From assembly GCA_030646695.1 (NCBI GenBank), contig JAUSLF010000020.1, forward strand, positions 1-45,869: DNA of 45,869 nt, read 5' to 3'. Shown one piece after another: positions 18,148 to 28,091 of the stretch. The notes under the pieces were generated by a model that had not been told where the DNA came from, did not search any database, and saw only the letters and a program-made list of their open reading frames with translations. The stretch comes from Nitrosomonadaceae bacterium (lineage in GTDB: Bacteria; Pseudomonadota; Gammaproteobacteria; Burkholderiales; Nitrosomonadaceae). Numbering within the stretch: position 1 is the stretch's first letter; every line of letters begins with the position of its first letter. The position numbers and the translations under genes are program-made.

Positions 18148-19353
18148 ATGGCCAATACACCCTCTCCAACTACCAGGCGTCTGCTGCTGGGACTAACTGG
18201 TGGTGTAGCTGCTTACAAGGCGACGGAGCTCGCACGCCTGTTGATGCAGGATGGCATCGAGGTGCAGGCGGTAATGACCGAGTCGGCTTGTCGTTTTGTC
18301 GGCCCGGCCACGCTGCAGGCATTGACCGGCAAACCGGTGTTCACCGATCTGTGGGACGCCCGCGTTGCCAACAACATGGCGCATATAGACCTTACGCGCA
18401 ATGCGGATGCAATTCTTGTCGCGCCCGCCAGCGCCGACTTTATCGCCAAGCTCGCCAATGGTCTGGCCGATGACCTGCTCTCGACATTGTGCCTCGCGCG
18501 CGACTGCCCCTTGCTGGTCGCCCCCGCCATGAACCGGCAGATGTGGGAGCACCCAGCGACTCAGCGCAACCTTGCCACGCTACGGCGTGATGGCGTGACG
18601 ATACTCAATCCCGGCAGTGGCGCCCAGGCCTGCGGCGAGATCGGCATGGGGCGCATGCTGGAGGCGCGGGAACTGACTGAAGCGGTGCACACTGTTTTTC
18701 AACCCAGGCTGCTACAAGGCAAACGCGTGCTGGTTACTGCCGGACCGACCTACGAGGCGATCGATGCGGTTCGCGGCATTACCAATTCAAGTTCCGGAAA
18801 AATGGGCTATGCCGTGGCTCGCGCCGCACTGCAAGCGGGTGCCGATGTCACTCTTATCTCCGGCCCGGTGTGTCTGCAAGCTCCCGCTGCGGCCCGGCTC
18901 ATCAACGTGGTGAGCGCGCGGGATATGCTGGCAGCGGTGAAGAATGAAGTTTCACGTACCGATATTTTTGTGAGCGTTGCGGCAGTGGCAGACTACCGTG
19001 CTGCCACTGCCAGCAAACAGAAAATCAAGAAAACAGGTGGCGGTCTCACTCTGGAGCTCACTCCTAATCCAGACATTCTGGAGTACGTGGCAACTCTGCC
19101 CAAGCCGCCATTCTGCGTAGGCTTTGCGGCGGAAACGGAGAATCTGGAGAAAAATGCGGCAATCAAACGGCGCAAGAAAAAACTACCGCTGCTCGCCGCC
19201 AATCTGGCTCAGGACGCTATCGGCTCTGATGAGAGCGCATTGACCCTGTTCGACGACGAGGGCAAATACTCCCTAGCAAAAGCACCGAAAGTAGAGCAAG
19301 CGCAACGCCTGATTCAACATATCGCAGCATTGTACGAAAAACAAAAGTCCTGA
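18148..19353 (+). CDS. coaBC: Bifunctional phosphopantothenoylcysteine decarboxylase / phosphopantothenate-cysteine ligase
   Basis: 401 residues. The CoaC half (about 1-190) binds FMN and has the PAMNRQMWEHPA active-site loop and the ACGEIGMGRM Cys loop. The CoaB half begins about 195 with VTAGPTYEAIDAVRGITNSSSGKMGYA. Together they make 4'-phosphopantetheine from phosphopantothenate and cysteine in CoA synthesis. ATG 18148 gives MANTPSPTTRR; GTG 18142 is an alternative two codons earlier. dut follows 9 bp downstream, the standard dfp-dut operon. coaE, the last CoA step, is also in this window. Confidence 0.95.
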   Translation: MANTPSPTTRRLLLGLTGGVAAYKATELARLLMQDGIEVQAVMTESACRFVGPATLQALTGKPVFTDLWDARVANNMAHIDLTRNADAILVAPASADFIAKLANGLADDLLSTLCLARDCPLLVAPAMNRQMWEHPATQRNLATLRRDGVTILNPGSGAQACGEIGMGRMLEARELTEAVHTVFQPRLLQGKRVLVTAGPTYEAIDAVRGITNSSSGKMGYAVARAALQAGADVTLISGPVCLQAPAAARLINVVSARDMLAAVKNEVSRTDIFVSVAAVADYRAATASKQKIKKTGGGLTLELTPNPDILEYVATLPKPPFCVGFAAETENLEKNAAIKRRKKKLPLLAANLAQDAIGSDESALTLFDDEGKYSLAKAPKVEQAQRLIQHIAALYEKQKS

Positions 19354-19362
19354 CGCCCTCTC

Positions 19363-19812
19363 ATGATAAAAATCGACATTAAAATTCTCGATCCACGCCT
19401 GAAAACTCAGCTTCCGGCCTATGCCACACTCGGCTCCGCAGGCCTTGATCTGCGTGCCTGCACTGAACAAGCGATGACTATTCAGCCTGGGGAAACCAGC
19501 CTTATCCCCACCGGCATCGCCATCCATCTTGCCGACCCGGGACTCGCAGCGATGGTTTTGCCGCGTTCCGGACTGGGTCACAAGCATGGCATAGTTCTGG
19601 GCAATCTGGTCGGGCTGATCGACTCCGATTATCAGGGGCAGATACTTGTCTCCTGCTGGAATCGTGGGCACACGCCGTTCCTGTTGAATCCGCTGGAGCG
19701 GATCGCGCAACTGGTAGTAGTGCCGGTGGTGCAGGTGGATTTCAACGTGGTGGATGATTTTGAACAAAGTCACCGTGGCGAAAATGGCTTTGGCAGCACC
19801 GGCAAACATTGA
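19363..19812 (+). CDS. dut: dUTP diphosphatase
   Basis: 149 residues. All five trimeric dUTPase motifs are seen: [33 protein letters not shown] and the C-terminal [10 protein letters not shown] arm. It hydrolyses dUTP to dUMP, keeping uracil out of DNA and feeding thymidylate synthesis. 9 bp after coaBC. Confidence 0.96.
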   Translation: MIKIDIKILDPRLKTQLPAYATLGSAGLDLRACTEQAMTIQPGETSLIPTGIAIHLADPGLAAMVLPRSGLGHKHGIVLGNLVGLIDSDYQGQILVSCWNRGHTPFLLNPLERIAQLVVVPVVQVDFNVVDDFEQSHRGENGFGSTGKH

Positions 19813-19885
19813 CCCCGAATCCGGCAGTTGATCGCTTATTTCTCAGTTTAATACTCTACCCTGTCCAACTACCGGAGTTAGGTTA

Positions 19886-20317
19886 ATGCGCCAGCTTGCA
19901 ATTCTTCTCATTCTTCTCGTGTCAGCACCGGCCAGTGCCGAGATGCCGGTAATCCAGATCAAGATTGCCAATCATGTTCTTTCCACTGAAGTCGCCCACA
20001 CGCAAACGTCCCGTACGCAGGGGTTGATGTATCGACAATCGATGGGGGGGAACAGGGGCATGCTGTTCGTGTTTCCGGAAACCGGTTATCACAGCATGTG
20101 GATGGTCAATACCAATATCCCGTTGAGTGTCGCCTTTGTTGACGAGAAAGGCGTGATTCTCAACATCGCCGACATGGTGCCGCATACCAGAACGGCGCAT
20201 GGTGCCGCCGGTGCAGCCAAATATGCGATCGAAGCAAATCTTGGCTGGTTCTGGGAGCGAGGAATAAAAGCCGGCAACTATGTCGATGGACTGAGGAAAG
20301 CTCCGGCAGCGGAATAA
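19886..20317 (+). CDS. DUF192 family exported protein
   Basis: 143 residues. A signal peptide (MRQLAILLILLVSAPASA) is followed by a DUF192 domain with RTQGLMYRQSM, GMLFVFPE, HSMWMVNTNIPLSVAFVD and AKYAIEANLGWF. The function of the family is not established. CGGAG precedes the ATG. It converges on ffh. Confidence 0.88.
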   Translation: MRQLAILLILLVSAPASAEMPVIQIKIANHVLSTEVAHTQTSRTQGLMYRQSMGGNRGMLFVFPETGYHSMWMVNTNIPLSVAFVDEKGVILNIADMVPHTRTAHGAAGAAKYAIEANLGWFWERGIKAGNYVDGLRKAPAAE

Positions 20318-20346
20318 ATAATACAGGCTGCACGCCTGCGTGTGCC

Positions 20347-21696
20347 TCAGCGCCTTCCCGGAAGCATGCCTTTGAGCCCGCGCATCATTTTCGCCATACC
20401 GCCTTTGCTCATCATTTTCATCATTTTCTGAGTCTGCTCGAATTGCGCCAGCAGGCGGTTCACTTCCTGCACGCTGACTCCCGCCCCGGCAGCGATACGG
20501 CGCTTGCGCGAAGCTTTCAGAATTTCCGGTTTGGCGCGCTCTTGCGCTGTCATGGCGTTGACGATGCCTTCGGTGCGGCCGATGACCTTGTCGTCCATTT
20601 TCACATTCTGTGCGGCTTGACTCAATTGCGCGGGTAGTTTGTCCATCATGGCACTCATGCCGCCCATGTTGCGCATTTGTTGAAACTGCATTTTGAAATC
20701 GTTCAGGTCGAAGCCCTTGCCCGATTTCATTTTCTTTGCCAGCTTTTCAGCCTCGTTCTGATCCACTCCGCGCTGGGCTTCTTCGATCAACCCCAGCACG
20801 TCACCCATGCCGAGGATGCGCGCAGCCATGCGGTCTGGATGGAACGGTTCCAGGCCGGTCAACTTTTCAGCCACGCCGACGAACTTGATCGGCTTGCCGG
20901 TAATATGCCGCGCCGACAGTGCCGCACCGCCACGGGCATCACCATCAAGCTTGGTGAGGATAATGCCGGTCAGGGGTAAAACCTCAGCAAACGCCTTGGC
21001 GGTATTGACTGCGTCCTGCCCCTGCATTGCGTCCACCACAAACAGGATTTCGATGGGTTTCAGCAGGGTATTCAGTTCGCTGATTTCCTGCATCATGGCT
21101 TCATCTATCGCCAGCCGCCCAGCGGTATCCACGATCATCACGTCGTGGTGATGCCTGCGGGCAAAATCCAGTGCGGCGGTGGCAATTTCCCTGGGCTGCT
21201 GCCCTGTTTGCACCGGGAAGAAATCCGCACCGGTCTGCCCGGCCAGCAACTCCAGTTGATGAATTGCAGCCGGACGATAAATGTCGCAGGAAACCAGCAG
21301 CACTTTTTTCTTTTTCTGCTCCATCAGCCACTTCGCCAGCTTGCCGCTGCTGGTGGTCTTGCCGGCGCCCTGCAACCCCGCCATGAGTATGACCGCAGGC
21401 GGCACAGTGGCCAGATTGATATCGGCTTTCTCTCCGCCCATGATGGCGATCAGTTCCTGATGCACCACCCCCACCAGCGCCTGCCCCGGCGAGAGACTGC
21501 CCATTACTTCCTGGCCGACAGCTTTTTCCTTGATGCGTGCGATGAATTCCTTGATCACCGGCAAAGCCACATCGGCCTCCAGTAGCGCCATGCGTACTTC
21601 GCGCAACGCTTCCTGAATGTTGCTCTCGGTCAGCCTCGCCTCGCCTCGCAAGGTTTTGATGACGCCGGAAAATCTATTGGTAAGATTGTCGAACAT
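20347..21696 (-). CDS. ffh: Signal recognition particle protein
   Basis: 449 residues. The N-domain helical bundle is followed by a GTPase domain with GLQGAGKTT (107-115), DTAGR and TKLDGDARGG. The C-terminal M-domain is Met-rich (MRNMGGMSAMMDKL, MMKMMSKGGMAKMM) and binds 4.5S RNA and signal sequences. It targets nascent membrane proteins through FtsY. Divergent from the CcsA-type gene, as in many betaproteobacteria. Confidence 0.97.
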   Translation of the reverse strand: MFDNLTNRFSGVIKTLRGEARLTESNIQEALREVRMALLEADVALPVIKEFIARIKEKAVGQEVMGSLSPGQALVGVVHQELIAIMGGEKADINLATVPPAVILMAGLQGAGKTTSSGKLAKWLMEQKKKKVLLVSCDIYRPAAIHQLELLAGQTGADFFPVQTGQQPREIATAALDFARRHHHDVMIVDTAGRLAIDEAMMQEISELNTLLKPIEILFVVDAMQGQDAVNTAKAFAEVLPLTGIILTKLDGDARGGAALSARHITGKPIKFVGVAEKLTGLEPFHPDRMAARILGMGDVLGLIEEAQRGVDQNEAEKLAKKMKSGKGFDLNDFKMQFQQMRNMGGMSAMMDKLPAQLSQAAQNVKMDDKVIGRTEGIVNAMTAQERAKPEILKASRKRRIAAGAGVSVQEVNRLLAQFEQTQKMMKMMSKGGMAKMMRGLKGMLPGRR

Positions 21697-21767
21697 GCCA
21701 AATGCCTCTCAAGAAAAATTGGTGTAGACTAGCCGGACATTTCCGCTTTAATCTGCAATATCAATCA

Positions 21768-22595
21768 ATGTCCGGTATTCTAGCTTATCTCGCCGCCTTC
21801 CTGCTTTATGGACTGATCGGCTGGCACTTATGGCGCACCAAATGGAATGCGTCGACACAATCCGCAAACGCCCCCGTGGCAGCCGCCGAATGGGAACGCT
21901 ACGCCATTCTCATTCCTCTGCTGCTGCACGGCTTTACGCTTTATCAGTCCATATTCGCAGGTGACGGACTGAGTTTTGGCCTGGGCAATGCGATTTCTTC
22001 CATTGTCTGGCTCACTGCTCTGATTTACTGGCTGTCCAGTTTCTTCTACCGCCTGGAAGGATTGCAAACCCTGGTTGCGCCTGTGGCGGCAGTGGCGGTG
22101 CTGCTGCCATTGGCATTTCCTTCGCTGCGCCCCCTGGCCAATACCGAACTGCCTGCGTTCAAAGCACATATTCTGGTCGCCATGCTGGCTTACAGCCTGC
22201 TCACCATCGCCGCGCTGCATGCATTGCTGATGGCCGTGGTAGAGCGGCGCCTGCACCACCCCACCATGCCTTCGGTGCTGACCAACCTGCCGCCGCTTCT
22301 GGCCATGGAAAAGCTGCTGTTCCGCGTCATCTGGGCGGGATTCATACTGCTCACACTGACACTCATCAGCGGCGTCATGTTCTCCGAGGAAGTATTCGGC
22401 CAGCCGCTCAAATTCACCCACAAGACCCTGTTCGGCTTCATTTCCTGGGGCGTATTCGCTGCCCTGCTCGTGGGCAGGCAACTCTACGGCTGGCGCGGGC
22501 GCATTGCCATCCGCTGGACACTGGCTGGATTCATCATATTATTGCTGGCTTATATCGGCAGCAAATTTGTGCTGGAAGTGGTACTCCAGCGCTAG
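21768..22595 (+). CDS. CcsA/YpjD-type inner-membrane protein (cytochrome c assembly family)
   Basis: 275 residues with about eight hydrophobic helices. The family signature includes conserved His and Trp residues around helices (FTHKTLFGFISWGVFAALLVGRQ) and AHILVAMLAYSLLTIAALHALL. ATG 21768 was chosen, since the open frame upstream is not hydrophobic. Members near ffh are usually called YpjD/CcsA-like and are linked to haem or cytochrome c assembly; that role here is inference. Confidence 0.85.
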   Translation: MSGILAYLAAFLLYGLIGWHLWRTKWNASTQSANAPVAAAEWERYAILIPLLLHGFTLYQSIFAGDGLSFGLGNAISSIVWLTALIYWLSSFFYRLEGLQTLVAPVAAVAVLLPLAFPSLRPLANTELPAFKAHILVAMLAYSLLTIAALHALLMAVVERRLHHPTMPSVLTNLPPLLAMEKLLFRVIWAGFILLTLTLISGVMFSEEVFGQPLKFTHKTLFGFISWGVFAALLVGRQLYGWRGRIAIRWTLAGFIILLLAYIGSKFVLEVVLQR

Positions 22596-22690
22596 CGAGA
22601 GCTGATTCTACCCGCTGAATCCTTGACAAAACCTCCCCCCACTTCGATACTTAATTTCTTTTATTAGCATAAAGGCGCTTCTTGGAAGAC

Positions 22691-23953
22691 ATGCCGTTGT
22701 ATGCGCTGCTAATCGCGCTGGTTGTTTTGTTGATTCTGTCCGCGTTTTTCTCACTTTCTGAAACCAGCATGATGGCTATCAACCGTTATCGGTTGAAGCA
22801 TCTCGTCAAGCAGGGACATCGCGGCGCCCGCCTGACCACCCAGTTGCTGGCCAATACCGACAGGCTGCTGGGAGTGATCCTGCTTGGTAACAATTTGCTG
22901 AATGCCGCCGCCGCAACGCTGGTTGCGGTGATTGTTTCCATCCTCTTTGACCATAGCGACCTGGCCTTGCTCCTCGGTACGGTATGTGTGACTTTCGCCA
23001 TTCTGGTATTCAGCGAAATTACGCCCAAGGTGATCGCCGCAGCCTACCCGGAGCGCATCGCGCTGGCTTCAAGCTATGTGCTGACACCGCTGCTGAAGCT
23101 GTTCTACCCGATAGTATGGTTCGTCAACCTGTTCGTACAGGCTCTGCTTACCATCCTGCGACTGAAACCTGGGGCAGACAACACCACCCACAAAATCAGC
23201 CTGGAAGAGCTCAAAACTCTGGTGTTGGAAGCGGGGCATTTCATCCGGAAAAAGCACCAGAGCATGTTACTCAACCTGTTCGACCTGGAAACCATTACCG
23301 TTGACGATGTCATGGTGCCACGCGGCCAGATCGAGGCCATAGATCTGGAAGCCGATAATGAAATAATCCACAATCAATTACTCACCTGCTATCACACCCG
23401 TCTGCCGGTATACCGGGGCACGCTGGACAACGTGACCGGAATAATTCACACGCGCAGGGTGCTGAACCAGATGAAGAGCAGAGAGATCACCGCCGCGAAC
23501 CTCGAGAAAATCATGCGTGAGCCATACTTCATTCCATCCGGCACGCCCCTGTTCTCACAATTACAACTATTTCAGGAAAACCGCGAACGAGTCGGCCTGG
23601 TGGTAAATGAATATGGTGAGTGGATGGGACTGGTAACGCTGGATGATATTATCGAAGAAATCATCGGCGAATTCACCACGCACTCGCCATCACAGGCCGG
23701 TGCGTTTCTGACACAGGAAGATGGCAGCGTAATGGTTGAAGGCAGCAGCCTGCTGCGTGATCTCAACCGCAAACTCGGCCTGAAACTCCCGCTGGGTGGC
23801 CCAAAGACTCTTAATGGCCTGATTCTGGAATATTTTCAGGACATTCCTGAAGCCGGCACCAGCTTGAAGATCGCTGGCTATCCGATGGAAGTCATCCAGA
23901 CCCAGGGCCGGGTGGTCAAGGTAGTGCGAATTTTTCCCGTACTGGCTGTGTAA
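22691..23953 (+). CDS. CNNM/CorC-HlyC family membrane protein with CBS pair
   Basis: 420 residues from ATG 22691 (GGAA box just upstream). The DUF21 membrane domain (about 1-185, four helices, with SAFFSLSETSMMAINRYRLKHL) is followed by a CBS pair (about 200-330: MVPRGQIEAID, LVVNEYGEWMGLVTLDDIIEEIIGE). A C-terminal CorC_HlyC domain (about 345-420) ends the protein. Homologues act in Mg2+/Co2+ transport or efflux. It follows the CcsA-type gene by 95 bp and precedes the pil genes. Confidence 0.9.
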   Translation: MPLYALLIALVVLLILSAFFSLSETSMMAINRYRLKHLVKQGHRGARLTTQLLANTDRLLGVILLGNNLLNAAAATLVAVIVSILFDHSDLALLLGTVCVTFAILVFSEITPKVIAAAYPERIALASSYVLTPLLKLFYPIVWFVNLFVQALLTILRLKPGADNTTHKISLEELKTLVLEAGHFIRKKHQSMLLNLFDLETITVDDVMVPRGQIEAIDLEADNEIIHNQLLTCYHTRLPVYRGTLDNVTGIIHTRRVLNQMKSREITAANLEKIMREPYFIPSGTPLFSQLQLFQENRERVGLVVNEYGEWMGLVTLDDIIEEIIGEFTTHSPSQAGAFLTQEDGSVMVEGSSLLRDLNRKLGLKLPLGGPKTLNGLILEYFQDIPEAGTSLKIAGYPMEVIQTQGRVVKVVRIFPVLAV

Positions 23954-24130
23954 CAGGCACGGCCTGGTACATTATTGAAAATTAATTCCGGGATACCCCT
24001 AATCAATTTAGCAGATAATGCCGTTACTACATTGATAAGCATAAGTCGGTTCTGCCGGCAATGCGCTTTACGGAGCATTTGTTCAAAGGTTCCTTAAAGG
24101 ACAACCGTCCCAGGTAATCGAGGAGTTGTT

Positions 24131-25354
24131 ATGGCAGCTGTAACCACAGGTACAGACAAAAAAAATAAGGGGATCAGTTATGCCTGGGAAGGCAAAGACA
24201 GATCTGGCAAGATGGTGAAGGGCGAAATACGCGCTGCCGGTACAGTGGTTGTTATCTCCATGCTGCGTCGTCAGGGTATCAACGCCACAAAAATCCGGAA
24301 AATCCGGACCAGCGGCAGCATCACTGACAAGGACATCACGTTGTTCACGCGTCAGCTCGCCACCATGGTGAAATCTGGCGTTCCCCTGTTACAGGCGTTT
24401 GATATCGTCGGCAAGGGTCATAGCAATCGGGCGATGAGCAGGGTACTGATGAACATCAAAATCGACGTGGAAACCGGCAGCAGCCTGGCGAACGCTTTCC
24501 GCAAATATCCGCTTCATTTCGACGCCCTGTACTGCAATCTGGTGGATGCGGGCGAAGCTGCCGGTATTCTTGACAACCTGCTGGACCGCCTGGCCACCTA
24601 CAAGGAAAAAATTCAGGCAATCAAAAACAAGATCAAATCTGCCCTGTTTTACCCCATCTCGATTATCGTAGTGGCGTTTGTTGTCACTGCAGTAATCATG
24701 CTTTTCGTAATTCCTGCGTTCAAGGAATTATTCGCCGGGTTCGGCGCCACCTTGCCCACTCCGACACTGGTGGTCATGGCAATTTCGGACTTTTTCGTGG
24801 CCTACTGGTGGGCGATTTTTAGTACGGTTGGCGGTAGTATCTATATTTTCTTCTATGCGTGGAAACATTCCGTGGCCATGCAGCGGGTCATGGATCGCCT
24901 AGTGCTGAAGCTGCCGATTATTGGCGATGTCATCCGTAAGGCTGTCATCGCGCGCTGGACACGTACCCTTTCCACCATGTTTGCGGCGGGAGTGCCGCTG
25001 GTGGAAGCGCTGAACTCAGTCGCAGGTGCAGCAGGCAACCATATTTATTTTGAGGCTACCAAAAAAATCCAGATAGAAGTCAGCACCGGCAACAGCCTGA
25101 CTGATTCCATGACAAACACCAATGTCTTCCCCAACATGGTGCTACAGATGGTGGCCATTGGCGAAGAATCCGGCGCGCTGGATTCCATGCTGAGCAAGGT
25201 AGCCGATTTTTTGGAAGCGGAAGTGGATGATGCCGTAGCCGCACTCTCCAGCCTGATGGAGCCGGTCATCATGGTGGTATTGGGAACCCTCATCGGCGGC
25301 TTGGTGATTGCCATGTATCTGCCGATCTTTAAAATGGGACAGATCGTCGGTTAA
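24131..25354 (+). CDS. pilC: Type IV pilus inner-membrane platform protein
   Basis: 407 residues. The start YAWEGKDRSGKMVKGEIRA is followed by two T2SSF domains (about 70-195 and 275-395), each with ARQLATMVKSGVPLLQAF or TLSTMFAAGVPLVEAL type motifs, and three long membrane helices. It anchors the extension and retraction ATPases at the base of the pilus. GAGG precedes the ATG. The usual pilB partner is not upstream; instead there is a 177-bp gap and then the CorC-type gene. Confidence 0.95.
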   Translation: MAAVTTGTDKKNKGISYAWEGKDRSGKMVKGEIRAAGTVVVISMLRRQGINATKIRKIRTSGSITDKDITLFTRQLATMVKSGVPLLQAFDIVGKGHSNRAMSRVLMNIKIDVETGSSLANAFRKYPLHFDALYCNLVDAGEAAGILDNLLDRLATYKEKIQAIKNKIKSALFYPISIIVVAFVVTAVIMLFVIPAFKELFAGFGATLPTPTLVVMAISDFFVAYWWAIFSTVGGSIYIFFYAWKHSVAMQRVMDRLVLKLPIIGDVIRKAVIARWTRTLSTMFAAGVPLVEALNSVAGAAGNHIYFEATKKIQIEVSTGNSLTDSMTNTNVFPNMVLQMVAIGEESGALDSMLSKVADFLEAEVDDAVAALSSLMEPVIMVVLGTLIGGLVIAMYLPIFKMGQIVG

Positions 25355-25454
25355 ATCCGGATATCAAGAAGCCAAGGTAGGACTACTCTCCCAGCACTCT
25401 GGGGTGCAACCGTATCCAGAACCCAGAATAGCGATTACCGATTCCAGGATATCC

Positions 25455-26315
25455 ATGTCATTCATCCAGTTGCTGCAGACCACTCCGGCTTTTTTCATCT
25501 CTCTGTGCGCCACCATCGGCCTGCTGGTGGGCAGCTTCCTGAACGTAGTTATTCACCGCCTACCGCGCATGCTGGAACAGAAGTGGCAGCAACAAAGCGC
25601 CGAGCTGAACGATAAGGCCATCGAGACAGCACTATCCTTCAACCTCGCCACACCCCGTTCCACCTGCCCCCACTGTGGACACAGAATAACCGCGCTGGAA
25701 AATATTCCGATAGCAAGTTACCTGATGTTAAGAGGCCGCTGTTCACAATGCCGCGCATCCATTTCCCCACGCTACCCCATAATCGAGGCGTTGACCAGCA
25801 TCATCAGCGGTTTCATTGCCTGGCATTTCGGCTATGGCCTCGTCGCTTTCGCCGCGCTGGCTTTCGCTTGGGTAATGATTACGCTGGCATTCATTGACCT
25901 GGATACTCAGTTGCTCCCCGATGACATCACGCTGCCTCTGCTGTGGGGGGGATTACTGGTCAACCTCGCTGGCGGTTTTACCGACATCCAGTCTGCAGTC
26001 ATTGGCGCCGCCGCCGGTTATCTTGCTCTCTGGTCAATTTACTGGGGCTTCAAGCTCGCCACCGGCAAGGAAGGCATGGGCTATGGCGATTTCAAGCTGC
26101 TCGCCGCGATCGGCGCATGGTTTGGATGGCAAATACTGCCACTGGTGATTCTGTTATCTTCCCTGGTTGGTGCCGTAGTCGGCATCGGTCTGGTGGTTGT
26201 GGCAAAACAGGGACGCAATGTTCCCATTCCATTCGGGCCGTACCTGGTTGGCGGCGGTCTCATTGCTTTGTTCTGGGGAAATCAGATCAATCGTGCCTAT
26301 CTTGGTTTGCTTTAG
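25455..26315 (+). CDS. pilD: Prepilin peptidase / N-methyltransferase
   Basis: 286 residues. The cytosolic Cys tetrad is CPHCGHRI ... CSQC. Catalytic aspartates lie in IDLDTQLLPDD and GYGDFKLLAA, the aspartyl-protease pair of this family. About eight membrane helices. It cleaves and N-methylates prepilins. ATG 25455 was chosen because upstream sequence in frame is not typical and overlaps pilC. coaE follows within 3 bp. Confidence 0.95.
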   Translation: MSFIQLLQTTPAFFISLCATIGLLVGSFLNVVIHRLPRMLEQKWQQQSAELNDKAIETALSFNLATPRSTCPHCGHRITALENIPIASYLMLRGRCSQCRASISPRYPIIEALTSIISGFIAWHFGYGLVAFAALAFAWVMITLAFIDLDTQLLPDDITLPLLWGGLLVNLAGGFTDIQSAVIGAAAGYLALWSIYWGFKLATGKEGMGYGDFKLLAAIGAWFGWQILPLVILLSSLVGAVVGIGLVVVAKQGRNVPIPFGPYLVGGGLIALFWGNQINRAYLGLL

Positions 26316-26318
26316 CTC

Positions 26319-26924
26319 ATGTCACTGGTAATTGGTCTAACCGGAGGAATCGGCAGCGGCAAAACCAGCGCTGCCAAATTCTTTGCCGCTCTGGGCGCCT
26401 GCGTTATTGATACCGATGAGATCGCGCATGAACTTACCCAGCCGCGCGGCGCGGCCATTAGCGCGATACGACAGGATTTTGGTGAAGATTTCATCACTGC
26501 GGAAGGCGCATTGAACCGGGAAAAAATGCGCGGCCTGGTATTTTCCGACAGCGCCTCGCGGCAAAAGCTTGAAGCAATCCTCCACCCTCTTATCCGCATG
26601 GAAGCAGCCCGCAGTACCGCACTTGCTGCCTCTCCTTACGTAATAATGGTGGTGCCACTGCTGCTTGAAACTGACGATTACCGTGAAATGGTACGACGTG
26701 TCCTGGTGGTAGATTGCGATGAGCAGAAGCAGATTGCCCGCACGATGGCGCGCAGCGGACTGGATGCACATGAAGTTCGTGCCATTATGGCGACGCAGAT
26801 TACGCACCAGGAGCGCTTGCAACACGCAGATGATGTCATCATTAATGACAGTAACTTGGCACATCTGCAGCAACAGGTGGAGGCTTTGCACCAGAAATAC
26901 CTTGCCCTGTCAGACGGGGGCTAG
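26319..26924 (+). CDS. coaE: Dephospho-CoA kinase
   Basis: 201 residues. P-loop GGIGSGKT at 9-16, DTDEIAHELT, LHPLIRMEA and VPLLLETDDY are family marks. It phosphorylates dephospho-CoA in the last step of CoA synthesis. It is packed against pilD (3-bp gap), the classic pilD-coaE-zapD-yacG string. Confidence 0.96.
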   Translation: MSLVIGLTGGIGSGKTSAAKFFAALGACVIDTDEIAHELTQPRGAAISAIRQDFGEDFITAEGALNREKMRGLVFSDSASRQKLEAILHPLIRMEAARSTALAASPYVIMVVPLLLETDDYREMVRRVLVVDCDEQKQIARTMARSGLDAHEVRAIMATQITHQERLQHADDVIINDSNLAHLQQQVEALHQKYLALSDGG

Positions 26925-27032
26925 ATCCATCTGCTGCTGCATCCCTGATTGGGGATTAATTTTAATTTGTAAAATTCTGTTTCATAGAGCAAAATTCAAC
27001 ACGTTCCGCCCCAACCTCAGTGCCATACTATC

Positions 27033-27794
27033 GTGATTTGCTACGAACATCCTCTCAACGAGCGCATTCGCACTCTGCTGCGGCTGGAGGATTTGTTTGA
27101 CAAGATAATTTTCTTTTCAGCCAAGAATGATGCTGTTGAGCACCACTCGGCGCTTGTTACCTTGTTTGAAATTCTCGATGTGGCCAGCCGCGCTGATATG
27201 AAATCAGATCTGCTCCAAGAACTGGAGCGGCAAAAACAAGTTTTGGAATCTTTGCGCAGCAATCCCGATGTTTCCGAAGATGCGCTGGATCAGGTACTGA
27301 ACAATATCCAGACCGCTTCTCGCAGCATACTGGATATGACCGGAAAGATTGGTGAGCACCTACGCGAAAATGAGTGGCTGATGGGTATCAAACAACGCGT
27401 CGGCATACCCGGCGGCGCATGTGAATTTGATCTGCCTTCTTACCACTACTGGTTACATCTGGATCCCGCTCTACGTCGCAAGGATATCAACGAATGGCTT
27501 ACGCCGATGCTGCCGATCCGGGATGGCTTCGGCATTGTGTTGCATCTGTTGCGCAATAACGGCAAAACATTCCGGCATACCGCCGTTAATGGCACGTTCC
27601 AACAGACGGAAATGGGGGTGGGGCGCGCAGCACATATGCTGCGCCTGAAACTGGATGAGAATCTACCCTGTGTCCCGGAAATCAGCGCCAACAAGTATGC
27701 CCTCAACATCCGTTTCGTCATCTCTGGTTCAAAACAGAAAACCAAGATATATGAAAGCGATGTGGAATTTGAACTGACTTTCTGTAATCTGTAA
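27033..27794 (+). CDS. zapD: Cell division protein ZapD
   Basis: 253 residues: [22 protein letters not shown], then [18 protein letters not shown], typical of ZapD (DUF1342). It cross-links FtsZ filaments in the division ring. The start is GTG 27033, the only one giving the standard YEHPLNE beginning. No strong Shine-Dalgarno is visible. Confidence 0.93.
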   Translation: MICYEHPLNERIRTLLRLEDLFDKIIFFSAKNDAVEHHSALVTLFEILDVASRADMKSDLLQELERQKQVLESLRSNPDVSEDALDQVLNNIQTASRSILDMTGKIGEHLRENEWLMGIKQRVGIPGGACEFDLPSYHYWLHLDPALRRKDINEWLTPMLPIRDGFGIVLHLLRNNGKTFRHTAVNGTFQQTEMGVGRAAHMLRLKLDENLPCVPEISANKYALNIRFVISGSKQKTKIYESDVEFELTFCNL

Positions 27795-27859
27795 CCGATA
27801 AGCTGCTTTGCATCCGCAGTTGTTCAACTGTTCACTCTGACGCGCCACGCCGATTTTTC

Positions 27860-28045
27860 ATGAAACAACCCATTGTCAACTGCCCTCAGTGCAGTAGGGT
27901 CATCGTGTGGGATCCCGCCAATCGTTACCGCCCATTCTGTTCCGAGCGCTGCAAGATGATCGACTTGGGGCAATGGGCTACGGAATCCTACCGCATCCCG
28001 GAAACAGGGAAACAGGAAGACTGGGAAATAAAGGACGAAGAGTAA
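27860..28045 (+). CDS. yacG: DNA gyrase inhibitor YacG (small zinc protein)
   Basis: 61 residues. Four cysteines in [11 protein letters not shown] and [15 protein letters not shown] form the treble-clef zinc site. It binds GyrB and limits gyrase activity in E. coli. Last gene of the pilC-pilD-coaE-zapD-yacG string, converging with the Nudix gene. Confidence 0.93.
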   Translation: MKQPIVNCPQCSRVIVWDPANRYRPFCSERCKMIDLGQWATESYRIPETGKQEDWEIKDEE

Positions 28046-28091
28046 CGGACCCTCCGCAGGCTACTCTGTCCAACCGCTGTTTCAGCTTCAC

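Noticed and set aside
20318..20346. AGGC/GCCT hairpin between DUF192 and ffh as terminator
   Set aside because: The stem is only four to five base pairs with no T-run on either strand.
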